Notes: generated by a model from the sequence alone, not told the origin. Shown: positions 1 through 8,097, numbered from the stretch's first letter. The stretch is DNA of 34,268 nt from an uncultured Clostridia bacterium (GCA_944388735.1 CALXJX010000012.1:1-34268), one strand, 5' to 3'. A program made the numbers and translations.

Positions 1-8
1 TTTCCAGA

Positions 9-46
9 AAAAAACATAGCTATTTTCGTGCTTTGCTATGTTTTTT
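9..46 (+). terminator. Intrinsic terminator of an upstream gene outside the window
   Basis: Twelve-base arms AAAAAACATAGC (9-20) and GCTATGTTTTTT (35-46) pair perfectly around a 14-nt loop, and the 3' side runs into a T-rich tract on the + strand. It most likely ends a + strand gene lying left of the window. Confidence 0.7.
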
Positions 47-177
47 CTCTTCTTTTATTTTTTATTCGTTATTACTGTTTAATTATTAATTTAATATTAA
101 CCAATCGTAATGTTATAATTCGTAGCCCAAAATTAATATTGAGTAGTTTGAGACTATTCACTGCTAAAAATTGCTAG

Positions 178-392
178 TAACAGTTTAGAGGTCAATGGCA
201 AGGAATATGATTTCTTGAATCGGATTCGAATGTGCCGTGGAATAGATGTATAAATTCTTAGCTTAAAATGACTGAGGAAGCGTGATTAACGAGAGGCTCG
301 GTCATTTTAAGCTTAGAATTTATAATCTATGGAGCAAGCCGAGAAGACGATGAAGGAAATCATATTCCTTGCCATTGACCTCTGAATTGTTA
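178..392 (-). repeat. Long palindromic element, family 1, copy A (inverted)
   Basis: A 215-bp imperfect palindrome. The outer arms pair over about 35 bp and the inner arms GCTTAAAATGAC (261-272) and GTCATTTTAAGC (301-312) close on a 28-nt loop (273-300). Read on the minus strand it matches copies B (9282-9492) and C (16092-16304): the loop is identical and the flanking segments (for example TCTTCTCGGCTTG and CATCTATTCCACGGCACATT) are nearly so. The outer arm sequence (TCAATGGCAAGG) differs from the other copies but is perfectly matched inside this copy. No protein is encoded. It could be a non-autonomous mobile palindrome (MITE-like) or a structured RNA or DNA site. Confidence 0.9.
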
Positions 393-423
393 TAAGTGCT
401 ATTTAAATTATTAAAGACTAAGC

Positions 424-452
424 TTGATAAAAAATTATATAAATGCTATAAT
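424..452 (+). promoter_or_regulatory. Sigma-A promoter of the 492-1343 gene
   Basis: TTGATA (424-429), a 17-bp spacer, and TATAAT (447-452) preceded by an extended TGC. It lies 40 bp upstream of the start codon and 32 bp beyond the end of palindromic copy A. Confidence 0.75.
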
Positions 453-491
453 TTAAAAAACATGAAAAATGAAAGAAGGATAGGATAAGGA

Positions 492-1343
492 ATGAACGTT
501 ACTAAACCAGAAAAAGAGAAAACAAGCGTAAGTGCTATTATAATTTATGCTGTTTCCATTTTAGCTTGTATTATAGCTGTAATAATAGTAATTTGTACTG
601 AATTTTTTGAAAATGACAATCTGGGAAATACATCAACAGATACTTCACAAGAAATAGACACTCAAATTTTAAAAGTCGAATTTAATAATATATTTGATAA
701 CAAATTAGATATAAAAAATACGAATATAGAAGTAAAAAAATTAGAAAATGAAAAAGATATAGTTTTTACAGATTATCAACGAAAAGAAACAAAAGAAAAT
801 AACTATGATTTAGACTTAAATATACCTAAAATAAATGTTGACTCAGACACTATAAAAAAATATAATCAAGAAATTAGTGATACATTCATAAAAAAAGCCG
901 AGAATATTCTAGCTAGCTCAAATAGTAACAGTATATACACAGTACAATATGCTGCTACAATTGAAGATGATATATTATCTTTAGTTATACATTCTAATTT
1001 GAAGGACGGAAATAATGCACAAAGAGCAATTGTTTTAACATATAACTATGATTTGAAAAATAACGAAGAGGTTTCTCTAAAAGATTTATTAGAAAGAAAA
1101 AATATAAATATTACTAGTGTAGAAAGCGACGTAAGAGATGAAATATCTTCAGAGAGAAAAAGAGTCGAGAATTTGAAAGCTTTAGGTTATAGAGTATTTG
1201 AAAGAAATCCTGATGATAGTAGATATAAGGTAGAAAATACAAAACAATTTTTTATAGAAGATAGTAAAATTTATTTGATTTATGCTTATGGAAATGATAA
1301 TTTAACTACAGAAATGGATTTAGTGGTTGTTACAAATATTTAA
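492..1343 (+). CDS. Membrane-anchored DUF3298-like extracytoplasmic protein
   Basis: A 283-aa protein with a short cytoplasmic N-terminus, one transmembrane segment (about residues 14-36) and a soluble domain predicted outside the cell. The C-terminal half has the pattern NYDLKNNEEVSLKDLL, which resembles DUF3298 domains found in RsiV-type anti-sigma factors and PdaC-type proteins, where an N-x-DL-x-TG-x-x-(L)-x-L-x-D-L string is conserved. No sigma-factor gene is adjacent and no catalytic motif is visible, so its role cannot be assigned. AAGAAGGA lies 11 nt before the ATG. The gene is monocistronic, with its own promoter and a strong terminator (1409-1448). The family call is by eye and moderate; the membrane topology is clear. 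Confidence 0.6.
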   Translation: MNVTKPEKEKTSVSAIIIYAVSILACIIAVIIVICTEFFENDNLGNTSTDTSQEIDTQILKVEFNNIFDNKLDIKNTNIEVKKLENEKDIVFTDYQRKETKENNYDLDLNIPKINVDSDTIKKYNQEISDTFIKKAENILASSNSNSIYTVQYAATIEDDILSLVIHSNLKDGNNAQRAIVLTYNYDLKNNEEVSLKDLLERKNINITSVESDVRDEISSERKRVENLKALGYRVFERNPDDSRYKVENTKQFFIEDSKIYLIYAYGNDNLTTEMDLVVVTNI

Positions 1344-1408
1344 TAATTGTTTATATAGAAATTTAATCTTGTTTACACGAAAAATTGTGTTCCAATATTC
1401 TGTTGGAC

Positions 1409-1448
1409 CAAAAAAAGAGAAACTTTTATGAAAGCTTCTCTTTTTTTG
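1409..1448 (+). terminator. Intrinsic terminator after the DUF3298-like gene
   Basis: Arms CAAAAAAAGAGAA (1409-1421) and TTCTCTTTTTTTG (1436-1448) pair, continued by CTTT/AAAG inside. The U-rich 3' arm acts as the U-tract. The remaining intergenic DNA to 1627 holds no convincing gene; a TATAAT at about 1508 has no ORF after it. Confidence 0.8.
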
Positions 1449-1627
1449 AAAATAAAAGGGGATGTTTTTAATTTTAAATCAGTATTTCTTACTGACTATG
1501 GTTATATTATAATGACCAATTTTGTCCATCGTGTGAACTAAAAGTGAAAAAACAAAAAAATTATAAAAAGTAAATGTATGTACAACAGGACTTTTTTAAC
1601 CTCTAAAATATCGCGAAAAAATCGTAA

Positions 1628-1660
1628 AAAAGTATTGCAATATGATATTACAATACTTTT
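1628..1660 (-). terminator. Intrinsic terminator of htrA
   Basis: AAAAGTATTG (1628-1637) and CAATACTTTT (1651-1660) form a 10-bp stem extended by AATAT/ATATT. On the minus strand it follows the htrA stop by about 26 nt and is T-rich afterwards. Confidence 0.7.
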
Positions 1661-1685
1661 AAAATAATTTTAGTGAGAATTTTAA

Positions 1686-2951
1686 TTAAGGTTGTTCACC
1701 TAAAACAATAGTTAATTCTCTTTCTTCGCCATCTCTATTTACTTTAACTTTCATTTCGTCACCAATTTGATGAGAATTTTTAATTTCATTTAATTCGTCC
1801 ATTGTTTTGATATCTTTTCCGTCTGCTTGAATGATTACATCTCCAATTTTTAAACCAGCTTTTTCTCCTGCTGAAAAATCATCAACAGCTTTTACATAGA
1901 TTCCTTGTACTAAATTATTAGCTTTAGCAGTTTGTTCGTCTAAATCCATACCTGTAATTCCTATATATGGTCTTTTAACTTTACTATACTGAATTAATTG
2001 AGATGTAATATCAGTTGTAGAATTTATAGGAATAGCAAATCCCATTCCTTCAACTCCTTCTCCAGAAAGTTTTAATGTGTTTACACCAATAACTTTACCT
2101 TCACTATTTACTAAAGCACCACCACTGTTACCAGCATTAATAGCTGCATCTGTTTGAATTAAGGTGAATTTTTTACCGTCAGTATCTGTAACTTCTCTGT
2201 TTACAGCACTTATTACACCACAAGTAATACTACTTTGCATTCCTAATGGATTACCAACAGCCATTGCAAATTCTCCTACTTTTATATTATCAGAATCTGC
2301 AAATTCGGCCTTTGTAAGTCCAGTTTTATCGATTTTTATAACTGCTAAATCTGTTTCTTCATCTTTCCCAATTATTTTAGCTTCATATTCTGTTGTATCG
2401 TTAAATAAAGTAACAGTAACTTTAGTTGCTTCAGATACTTCGTAATAAGCATTTTCAGATGAAGTTGAAACAATATGATTATTTGTTAATATATATCCGT
2501 CATCACTTATGATAATTCCTGAACCACTAGCGGTAGCAGTAGATGCTTGAGTTTGCATTCCAAATATAGATAAAGGAGTATTTATGCTGTATTCTACTTT
2601 GATACCAACTATTGAAGGTAGTATTTTATTGGCTGCATATACAGAGGTATCAGAGTAATTTGAAAGTGAAGTTTGGCTTACATATCCTTGTGAATTTAAG
2701 CTTGATGAATTGGATACATTTGTGTTTTCATTAGAAAATAGCTTTTCTCTTATTGACGGAATACCAAAACAAGTACCAATAACTACACTACATCCTAAAA
2801 GTCCACTTATAAAAGGTATAAAAACACCTCTTCCAAATCCTATTTTTGCTTTAGGGGTGGAGTTGGTTTCATATATGTTTTTATATGTGCCAGGATTTTG
2901 AACTGTTTTAAAGGTTGTTTTGTTTTCTTCTTTCTTTTGATTTTCATCCAT
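1686..2951 (-). CDS. htrA: HtrA/DegP-family membrane-anchored serine protease with PDZ domain
   Basis: A 421-aa quality-control protease acting at the outer face of the membrane on misfolded secreted proteins. Residues 1-42 are cytoplasmic, 43-63 form one transmembrane anchor, 80-110 are a Ser/Asn-rich linker, about 110-320 are the trypsin-like domain, and about 328-418 one PDZ domain. The catalytic triad is visible: His159 in LTNNHIV, Asp201 in ETDLAVIKI and Ser276 in INAGNSGGAL. Domain order and length are those of Firmicute HtrA. The start codon is preceded by GGAAGGAA at good spacing. It stands alone on the minus strand with its own terminator. In Bacillus such genes are often under two-component stress control; nothing specific to that is seen here. 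Confidence 0.95.
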   Translation of the reverse strand: MDENQKKEENKTTFKTVQNPGTYKNIYETNSTPKAKIGFGRGVFIPFISGLLGCSVVIGTCFGIPSIREKLFSNENTNVSNSSSLNSQGYVSQTSLSNYSDTSVYAANKILPSIVGIKVEYSINTPLSIFGMQTQASTATASGSGIIISDDGYILTNNHIVSTSSENAYYEVSEATKVTVTLFNDTTEYEAKIIGKDEETDLAVIKIDKTGLTKAEFADSDNIKVGEFAMAVGNPLGMQSSITCGVISAVNREVTDTDGKKFTLIQTDAAINAGNSGGALVNSEGKVIGVNTLKLSGEGVEGMGFAIPINSTTDITSQLIQYSKVKRPYIGITGMDLDEQTAKANNLVQGIYVKAVDDFSAGEKAGLKIGDVIIQADGKDIKTMDELNEIKNSHQIGDEMKVKVNRDGEERELTIVLGEQP

Positions 2952-2993
2952 TTTTTATCACGTTCCTTCCATAATTTATACTATATTATTTAT

Positions 2994-3023
2994 ATAATAT
3001 CCTAATTCTAGTATATAATACAA
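2994..3023 (-). promoter_or_regulatory. Likely htrA promoter
   Basis: On the minus strand TTGTAT (3023-3018), an 18-bp spacer and TATTAT (2999-2994), about 40 bp before the htrA start. The -35 is imperfect. Confidence 0.4.
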
Positions 3024-3064
3024 TATGTTTGTGAAATTTTTGTGAAAAAAATGTAATTGTTTGA

Positions 3065-3127
3065 AACAACTCAAAGAGCAATTGGGAAGAAATCATTCTT
3101 CCCAATTACTCTCTTTTAACAGTTGTT
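3065..3127. repeat. Extended hairpin in the htrA-pilin intergenic region
   Basis: A perfect 12-bp stem AATTGGGAAGAA (3080-3091) / TTCTTCCCAATT (3096-3107) with loop ATCA is extended outwards by AGAG/CTCT and, after a gap, AACAACT (3065-3071) / AGTTGTT (3121-3127). T-rich DNA follows on the + strand, so it resembles a terminator, but no + strand gene precedes it. The rest of 3128-3324 contains no gene; a weak hairpin AGGTTT/AAACCT lies just before the pilin gene. Confidence 0.6.
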
Positions 3128-3324
3128 ACTACTGAGAAAAGTTCTCTCTTTTGTGAAAAAATATTAAATGAACAGTTGAAAAATATTTATTAAAACTATA
3201 TAATTATTAAAAAAGTGAAGATACAAAAATCCAAAATCACATAAAAAAATAAAAACAATGCAATAGGTTTATAGGTAATCCCTTTATAAAAAACCTAAAT
3301 ATATTATACAAGGGTTGAGAAAAA

Positions 3325-3828
3325 ATGAAATGTAAAAACGAAAAAGGAATAACCTTAATAGTATTAGCAGTTACAATAATTATAATGCTAATTATAGCAA
3401 GTATAGCTATTTATGCTGGTACAGAATCAATAAAAAATGCAAAATTAGAAGCATTAAAAACAAATATGCTTTTAATACAAGCAAAAGCAAAAGAATATGT
3501 AGAAGAAGTAAGTTTTAAAATAGGTGTAACATCAGGAGTTGATGCAACTGAAGTACAAAATAGAACAAATCAAGCAAGAACAGAAATTTACATAAATGAT
3601 GCCCAGTTAGAAGTTGTTACAGATACATCTAAAATACCAGGACTTACTTCAGGAAACACATACAAAGTAGGTCAAGAAGCATTGAAAAAAATGGGATTAG
3701 AGCAAATAGAAAATACTGAAGGAGAATACTGGGTAACATTTGATGAAGAAAATTGTACAGTAGAGGTGTATAATACAGAAGGATATCAAGGAAAATATTC
3801 TTTAACAGATATAGAAAATATAAATTAA
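3325..3828 (+). CDS. Type IV pilin-like prepilin
   Basis: A 167-aa protein beginning with a short basic leader and KGITLIVLAVTIIIMLII, the class III signal of type IV pilins and pseudopilins. Cleavage by a prepilin peptidase would fall after Gly8, leaving Ile-Thr-Leu at the new N-terminus. The usual Glu at mature position 5 is Val here. Residues 8-30 form the hydrophobic helix and about 30-60 continue as an amphipathic helix (SIKNAKLEALKTNMLLIQ). The globular part is small and acidic and ends with a short Val/Tyr-rich strand region. No assembly ATPase, peptidase or platform gene lies nearby, so it is either an orphan pilin-like surface protein or served by machinery elsewhere. GTTGAG/AAGGG forms a modest ribosome binding site. 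Confidence 0.8.
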   Translation: MKCKNEKGITLIVLAVTIIIMLIIASIAIYAGTESIKNAKLEALKTNMLLIQAKAKEYVEEVSFKIGVTSGVDATEVQNRTNQARTEIYINDAQLEVVTDTSKIPGLTSGNTYKVGQEALKKMGLEQIENTEGEYWVTFDEENCTVEVYNTEGYQGKYSLTDIENIN

Positions 3829-3882
3829 AATGATAACAATCAAAAGGAAATGTAAAAATATACGAGATAGGAAGTAAAAAAA

Positions 3883-4509
3883 GTGAAAGAAAAAGAACTA
3901 AAAAGACTAACAAAATTAAAAGAAATAGAAAAAGAATTATATGAAAAAGGATTTAAAAATATATGTGGAATAGATGAGGCAGGAAGAGGACCTCTAGCAG
4001 GTCCAGTGGTTGTTGCAGGAGTTATTATGCCACAAGATTCTATGATTGAAGGCGTAAATGATTCGAAAAAAGTCTCTGAAAAGAAGAGAGAAAAATTATA
4101 TGACTTAATTTTGGATGAAGCTATTAGTTATTCAGTTGCAATTATCGGGCAAGATGTTATAGATGATATAAATATTTTGCAAGCTACAAAACAAGGAGTA
4201 ACACAAGTTGTAGAAGGGCTTGATGTGAAACCAGATTTGATAGTAATAGATGCATTAAATCATATTAATACAAAAGGAATACCATACAATTCAATTATAA
4301 AAGGCGATGCAAAATGCTATAATATTGCAGCAGCTTCTATAATAGCAAAAGTTACAAGGGATAGGATAATGAGAGAATGGGATAGCATATATCCACAATA
4401 CGGATTTATTCAACATAAAGGCTATGGAACAGCAAAACATATAGAAGCAATAAAACAATATGGATTATGTCCAATACATAGAAGAAGCTTTACTAAAAAT
4501 ATCATATAG
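3883..4509 (+). CDS. rnhB: Ribonuclease HII
   Basis: A 208-aa enzyme that removes ribonucleotides and RNA-DNA hybrid strands during replication and repair. The acidic active site is complete: Asp31-Glu32 in CGIDEAGRGPLAG, Asp123 in VIDAL and Asp142 in KGDAKCYNIAAASI. The C-terminal GYGTAKHIEAI segment is also typical. The start is GTG, chosen because AGGAAG lies 8 nt upstream and the conserved domain begins soon after; the N-terminal 25 residues form a Lys/Glu-rich helix often seen in Firmicute RNase HII. It lies 54 bp after the pilin-like gene and could be co-transcribed with it. Confidence 0.97.
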   Translation: MKEKELKRLTKLKEIEKELYEKGFKNICGIDEAGRGPLAGPVVVAGVIMPQDSMIEGVNDSKKVSEKKREKLYDLILDEAISYSVAIIGQDVIDDINILQATKQGVTQVVEGLDVKPDLIVIDALNHINTKGIPYNSIIKGDAKCYNIAAASIIAKVTRDRIMREWDSIYPQYGFIQHKGYGTAKHIEAIKQYGLCPIHRRSFTKNII

Positions 4510-4541
4510 TTTGTATTACATCTTGTTGTGATTTGTATTTT

Positions 4542-4570
4542 ATATACTGCGATTCAAAATATCAGTATAT
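4542..4570 (+). terminator. Possible terminator after rnhB
   Basis: ATATACTG (4542-4549) and CAGTATAT (4563-4570) form an 8-bp stem. A T-rich tract with TTTTTT follows, but only some 15 nt later, so termination strength is uncertain. Confidence 0.4.
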
Positions 4571-4642
4571 GAATATTTTATAATTTTTTCTACTAGACAT
4601 GAAAATGTCATGATTTCTAAAAAGGAGAGATATTGATTTTAA

Positions 4643-5962
4643 ATGGATATTTTAGAAATAATAGCGAAAAAAAGAGATAAAAAAGAATTAGATAAGGAAG
4701 AAATAACTTTTTTTGTAAATGAATATACAAGTGGTAAAATTCCAGATTATCAAGCTGCAAGCCTTATAATGGCAATATATTTAAATGGAATGACAAAAGA
4801 AGAGACAACAAATTTAACACTAGCAATGGCGAATTCAGGAGATATATTGGATTTATCAAAAATAGCTTCAACAGTTGTAGATAAACATTCAACAGGAGGA
4901 GTAGGGGATAAGGTTTCTTTAATATTGTTGCCATTGATAGCTTCGTTAGAGATTCCAGTAGCTAAGATGTCTGGTAGAGGGTTAGGATTTACAGGCGGAA
5001 CTGTTGATAAATTGAAATCGATACCAGGATATGAAACAGAAATATCAGAAGAAAAATTTATAGAAAACATACAAAAAATAGGAATTAGTATGATTTCACA
5101 AACGTTAAATTTGGCACCAGCAGACAAAAAACTATATGCTTTAAGAGATAGTACTGCAACTGTGGAGAGTATACCACTAATTGCATCTAGTATAATGAGC
5201 AAAAAAATAGCAAGTGGAGCTAATAAAATAGTACTAGATGTTACAGTTGGAAAAGGTGCTTTTATGAAAAATATAGAACAGGCAGAGAAATTGGCTAAAG
5301 AAATGATAGAAATAGGAAAACTAGCAAATAGGGAAACAGTATGTGTTTTGACAAATATGGATGAACCATTAGGATATGCTGTTGGAAATAATTTAGAAGT
5401 AAAAGAAGCAATTGAGTTTTTAAAAGGAAATATGCCAGAGGATTTAAAAGAAGTTGTTTTTGAACTAGGTGCATATATGATGAAATTAGCTGGAAAAGGA
5501 GAAGATATAAATAATAATAAGCAGTTATTATTGGAAAACATTGTTAATTATAAAGCTTATAATAAGTTTTTAGAGTTAGTGAATAATCAAAATGGAGATA
5601 TTTCATATATTGAAAATCCAGAGAAATTTGAAAATGTAAAGTACATTGAACCTGTATATGCTGAAAAATCAGGAAGTATTGAAGAAATAGATGCAAAGAA
5701 AATAGGTGAGTTAGCATGCTTTCTGGGTGCTGGTAGATTAAAGAAAGAAGATGAAATTGATGATACAGTAGGAATTGTTTTAAATAAAAAAGTAGGGGAT
5801 GTAGTGGAAAAGAATGAAGTTTTGGCATATATACATGCTAATGATAATATTAAATTAAGAAATGTGTTAGATGAATTAAAAAGAGTTATTAAGATTAGCG
5901 ATAAAAGTGTAAATAAAAACAGAGTAGTTTTTTCGGTAATTTTAAATTGTATGAAAACATAA
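4643..5962 (+). CDS. pdp: Pyrimidine-nucleoside (thymidine) phosphorylase
   Basis: A 439-aa cytosolic enzyme that phosphorolyses uridine, thymidine or deoxyuridine to base plus (deoxy)ribose-1-phosphate in pyrimidine salvage. Signatures are clear: KHSTGGVGDKVSL (phosphate and K+ binding), KMSGRGLGFTGGTVDKL (family signature) and SGANKIVLDVTVGKGAFMK. The C-terminal alpha/beta domain is complete at the usual length of about 435 aa. AAAGGAGAG lies about 14 nt before the ATG, which is long, but no better in-frame start exists. The stop codon is the first bases of a half copy of palindromic family 1 (5962-6047), so the last codons abut a repeat. Whether it is Pdp or DeoA in substrate range cannot be read from sequence. 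Confidence 0.93.
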   Translation: MDILEIIAKKRDKKELDKEEITFFVNEYTSGKIPDYQAASLIMAIYLNGMTKEETTNLTLAMANSGDILDLSKIASTVVDKHSTGGVGDKVSLILLPLIASLEIPVAKMSGRGLGFTGGTVDKLKSIPGYETEISEEKFIENIQKIGISMISQTLNLAPADKKLYALRDSTATVESIPLIASSIMSKKIASGANKIVLDVTVGKGAFMKNIEQAEKLAKEMIEIGKLANRETVCVLTNMDEPLGYAVGNNLEVKEAIEFLKGNMPEDLKEVVFELGAYMMKLAGKGEDINNNKQLLLENIVNYKAYNKFLELVNNQNGDISYIENPEKFENVKYIEPVYAEKSGSIEEIDAKKIGELACFLGAGRLKKEDEIDDTVGIVLNKKVGDVVEKNEVLAYIHANDNIKLRNVLDELKRVIKISDKSVNKNRVVFSVILNCMKT

Positions 5963-6047
5963 AGCTAAAAATTTATACATCTATTCCATGATAAATTTGA
6001 AGCTTATTGAAGAAATGATTATCCCTTTTTTTATCTCTGAATTGTTA
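5962..6047 (+). repeat. Palindromic element family 1, half copy D
   Basis: Matches only the right half of copies B and C: AAGCTAAAAATTTATACATC, then CTATTCCATG, GAAGCTTATTGAAGAAAT and the terminal CTCTGAATTGTTA. The inner loop and left half are missing. It begins at the pdp stop codon. Sequence is more diverged than in the full copies, consistent with an old truncated remnant. Confidence 0.75.
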
Positions 6048-6078
6048 GCTAAAGAATGGGAATTCCATAAAAAAACAT

Positions 6079-6106
6079 TTGAATTTTATATAATATGTGG
6101 TATAAT
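6079..6106 (+). promoter_or_regulatory. Promoter of the 46-aa gene / cdaA operon
   Basis: TTGAAT (6079-6084), a 16-bp spacer and TATAAT (6101-6106) preceded by TGG. It lies 40 bp before the 46-codon ORF and about 31 bp after repeat copy D. Confidence 0.65.
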
Positions 6107-6145
6107 TATAAAGAAAAATAAAAATGAGAAAGGAAGTCATAAAAA

Positions 6146-6286
6146 ATGAAAAAGCAAAAAACAGAAGCGGAAAAAAAACAAAAACACTACGATAAAGGAC
6201 AAATCTTTGTAAAAGTAATGGCAGGAATATTAGCAATACTAATGGTAGCAGGAACAGTAGCTACACTTGTTTTTGCATTAATGTAA
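6146..6286 (+). CDS. 46-aa single-pass membrane protein upstream of cdaA
   Basis: A short ORF with a lysine/glutamine-rich N-terminus (MKKQKTEAEKKQKHYDKGQI) and one hydrophobic segment (about residues 24-45, rich in Ala/Val/Leu), ending ALM. AAAGGAAG stands 9 nt before the ATG and a good promoter lies upstream, so it is very likely translated. It is the first gene of a probable operon with cdaA and truA; 68 bp separate it from cdaA. It resembles the small DUF4044-type membrane proteins in layout, but I cannot confirm membership. Its position suggests, without proving, a membrane partner of CdaA. Confidence 0.7.
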   Translation: MKKQKTEAEKKQKHYDKGQIFVKVMAGILAILMVAGTVATLVFALM

Positions 6287-6354
6287 AAATAAAACAAAAA
6301 AACAAGAATAAAATTAATAGTTAAGGAAAAGCATAAGTAAAAAAGGAGTAATAA

Positions 6355-7293
6355 ATGGTATCAAACATAGGAATGAATTGGGAAAACTTTTACAATGAAA
6401 ATATATTATCATATATAAAATCATTGCAAGAAAATCCATTTGAACTAGTAACATTAATAATAGATTTATCAATAGTAGTTTTTTTAATTTATTGTTTCTT
6501 CAAAGTTGTCAAGGGATCAAGAGCATGGCAATTAATTAAAGGAATTGCCTTGTTAATTATAGCTACATGGGCAAGTGGATTATTTAATTTGAAGATATTA
6601 AATTGGATATTAACAGGAATAATGAATTGGGGAGTTATAGCATTAATTGTAATATTCCAACCAGAATTAAGAAGAGCATTAGAACAATTAGGAACAAACA
6701 GACTAACACAATTCTTTGGGATAGACAAAGACTTAGCTACAAAGACGAAAGAAGATATATATAAAGTTGTAATAGCTGCAACAGAACTTTCAAAAACAAA
6801 AACTGGTGCCTTAATTGTCATAGAAAGGGACATAAAAATTCAAGATATAATAGCAGGTGGAATACCAATGAATGCAGATGTTTCACCACAGTTATTGGTT
6901 AATATATTTGTACCAAATACACCTTTACATGACGGAGCTGTTGTAATTTCAGGAAACAAGATAGCTGCGGCAGCATGTGTGTTGCCATTAGCAGATGATA
7001 AAGATATTGCTAAAGAATTAGGTACTAGACATAGAGCAGCAATAGGAATATCAAAAGAATCTGACAGTATTGTTGTTGTCGTTTCAGAAGAGACTGGAAA
7101 GATATCAGTAGCAAAAGACGGTACATTAGTTGCAGATGTTAGGGAAGATGTTTTAAAGAAGATATTGATAAGTAATATTGTTACAAAAAGATTTGCAGTA
7201 GAAAAGAAAGAAAGAAAAAATAGATTAAAAGAGATAAAAAATAAATTGAAAAAAGATAAAGATGAAACAAAAGAAGAACAAAATAAACAATAA
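6355..7293 (+). CDS. cdaA: Diadenylate cyclase CdaA
   Basis: A 312-aa membrane enzyme making cyclic di-AMP from two ATP, a messenger for osmotic balance and cell-wall homeostasis. Three hydrophobic segments occupy about residues 30-100; the DisA_N catalytic domain follows from about 120. Motifs DGA (193-195, in PLHDGAVVI) and RHR (225-227, in GTRHRAAIG) are intact, as is FQPELRRALE just after the membrane part. The C-terminal 30 residues are a Lys/Glu-rich tail. AAAAGGAG lies 6 nt before the ATG. In most Firmicutes cdaA is followed by cdaR and glmM; here it is followed by truA and preceded by a 46-aa membrane protein, so the usual CdaR regulator is not encoded alongside. Confidence 0.95.
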   Translation: MVSNIGMNWENFYNENILSYIKSLQENPFELVTLIIDLSIVVFLIYCFFKVVKGSRAWQLIKGIALLIIATWASGLFNLKILNWILTGIMNWGVIALIVIFQPELRRALEQLGTNRLTQFFGIDKDLATKTKEDIYKVVIAATELSKTKTGALIVIERDIKIQDIIAGGIPMNADVSPQLLVNIFVPNTPLHDGAVVISGNKIAAAACVLPLADDKDIAKELGTRHRAAIGISKESDSIVVVVSEETGKISVAKDGTLVADVREDVLKKILISNIVTKRFAVEKKERKNRLKEIKNKLKKDKDETKEEQNKQ

Positions 7294-7359
7294 AATAAAA
7301 CAACTTAACTGAATTGACTCAGCCAATAGTGGTGCATTTGGAAAGGATTAATATTTAAT

Positions 7360-8097
7360 ATGCGAAACATCAAATTAGTCATAGAGTATGACGGAAAAGA
7401 GTTTAACGGATGGCAAAAACAACCTACTAAATTGAATATACAGGGAACTATAGAAAAGGCAATTGAAAGAATAACAGGTGAACAAATTGAATTAATGGCA
7501 TCAGGAAGAACAGATGCAGGTGTACATGCTTTAGGGCAAGTTGCGAATTTTAAAACAAATTCTAATATACCAATTGATAAATTTGCAATAGCAATTAATT
7601 CTAATTTGAAAAAATCTATTGTTATTCAATCAGCAGAAGAAGTAGATGATAGATTTCATAGTAGGTTAAGCTGCAAGAAAAAAAGATATAGATATATAAT
7701 TAACAATTCTAAATATGGAACAGCTATTTATAGAAACTTAGAGACACATATACCTGTAAAATTAGACATAGATAAGATGAAACAAGCTGTAAAATACTTT
7801 GAAGGAGAACATGACTTTAAGGCTTTTAAAGCAAGTGGCACAAGCAGTAAAAGTAGTGTTCGAACTATATATAAAGCAGAAGTTATACAAAAAGAAAATG
7901 ATAGAATTTGGATTGAATTGACTGGGAATGGATTCTTATATAATATGGTAAGAATTATTTCAGGAACTTTAGTAGAGGTAGGTTTGGGAAAAATACAACC
8001 TCAAGAGATTGAAGATATTATAAGATTAGGAAAAAGAGAAAATGCAGGGAAAACTCTTCCACCACAGGGATTATATTTGATAAGTGTAGAATATTAA
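7360..8097 (+). CDS. truA: tRNA pseudouridine(38-40) synthase TruA
   Basis: A 245-aa enzyme that isomerises uridines 38-40 of the tRNA anticodon stem. The catalytic Asp52 is in ASGRTDAGVHALGQV, and the N-terminal EYDGKEFNGWQ and C-terminal GNGFLYNMVRIISGTL motifs are complete. Full family length. GGAAAGGATT provides a weak-to-moderate ribosome binding site. It follows cdaA by 66 bp without an obvious terminator, so it probably shares that transcript. The 114 bp after it hold only weak AT-rich hairpins. Confidence 0.97.
   Translation: MRNIKLVIEYDGKEFNGWQKQPTKLNIQGTIEKAIERITGEQIELMASGRTDAGVHALGQVANFKTNSNIPIDKFAIAINSNLKKSIVIQSAEEVDDRFHSRLSCKKKRYRYIINNSKYGTAIYRNLETHIPVKLDIDKMKQAVKYFEGEHDFKAFKASGTSSKSSVRTIYKAEVIQKENDRIWIELTGNGFLYNMVRIISGTLVEVGLGKIQPQEIEDIIRLGKRENAGKTLPPQGLYLISVEY

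Noticed and set aside
1461-1511. A 16-codon ORF after AAAAGGGG
   Set aside because: The ribosome binding site is too close to the ATG and the peptide is too short to support.
4750-5541. Long antisense ORF of 263 codons inside pdp
   Set aside because: Antisense shadow of a conserved enzyme gene; low-complexity Ser/Ile/Phe-rich translation and no start signals.
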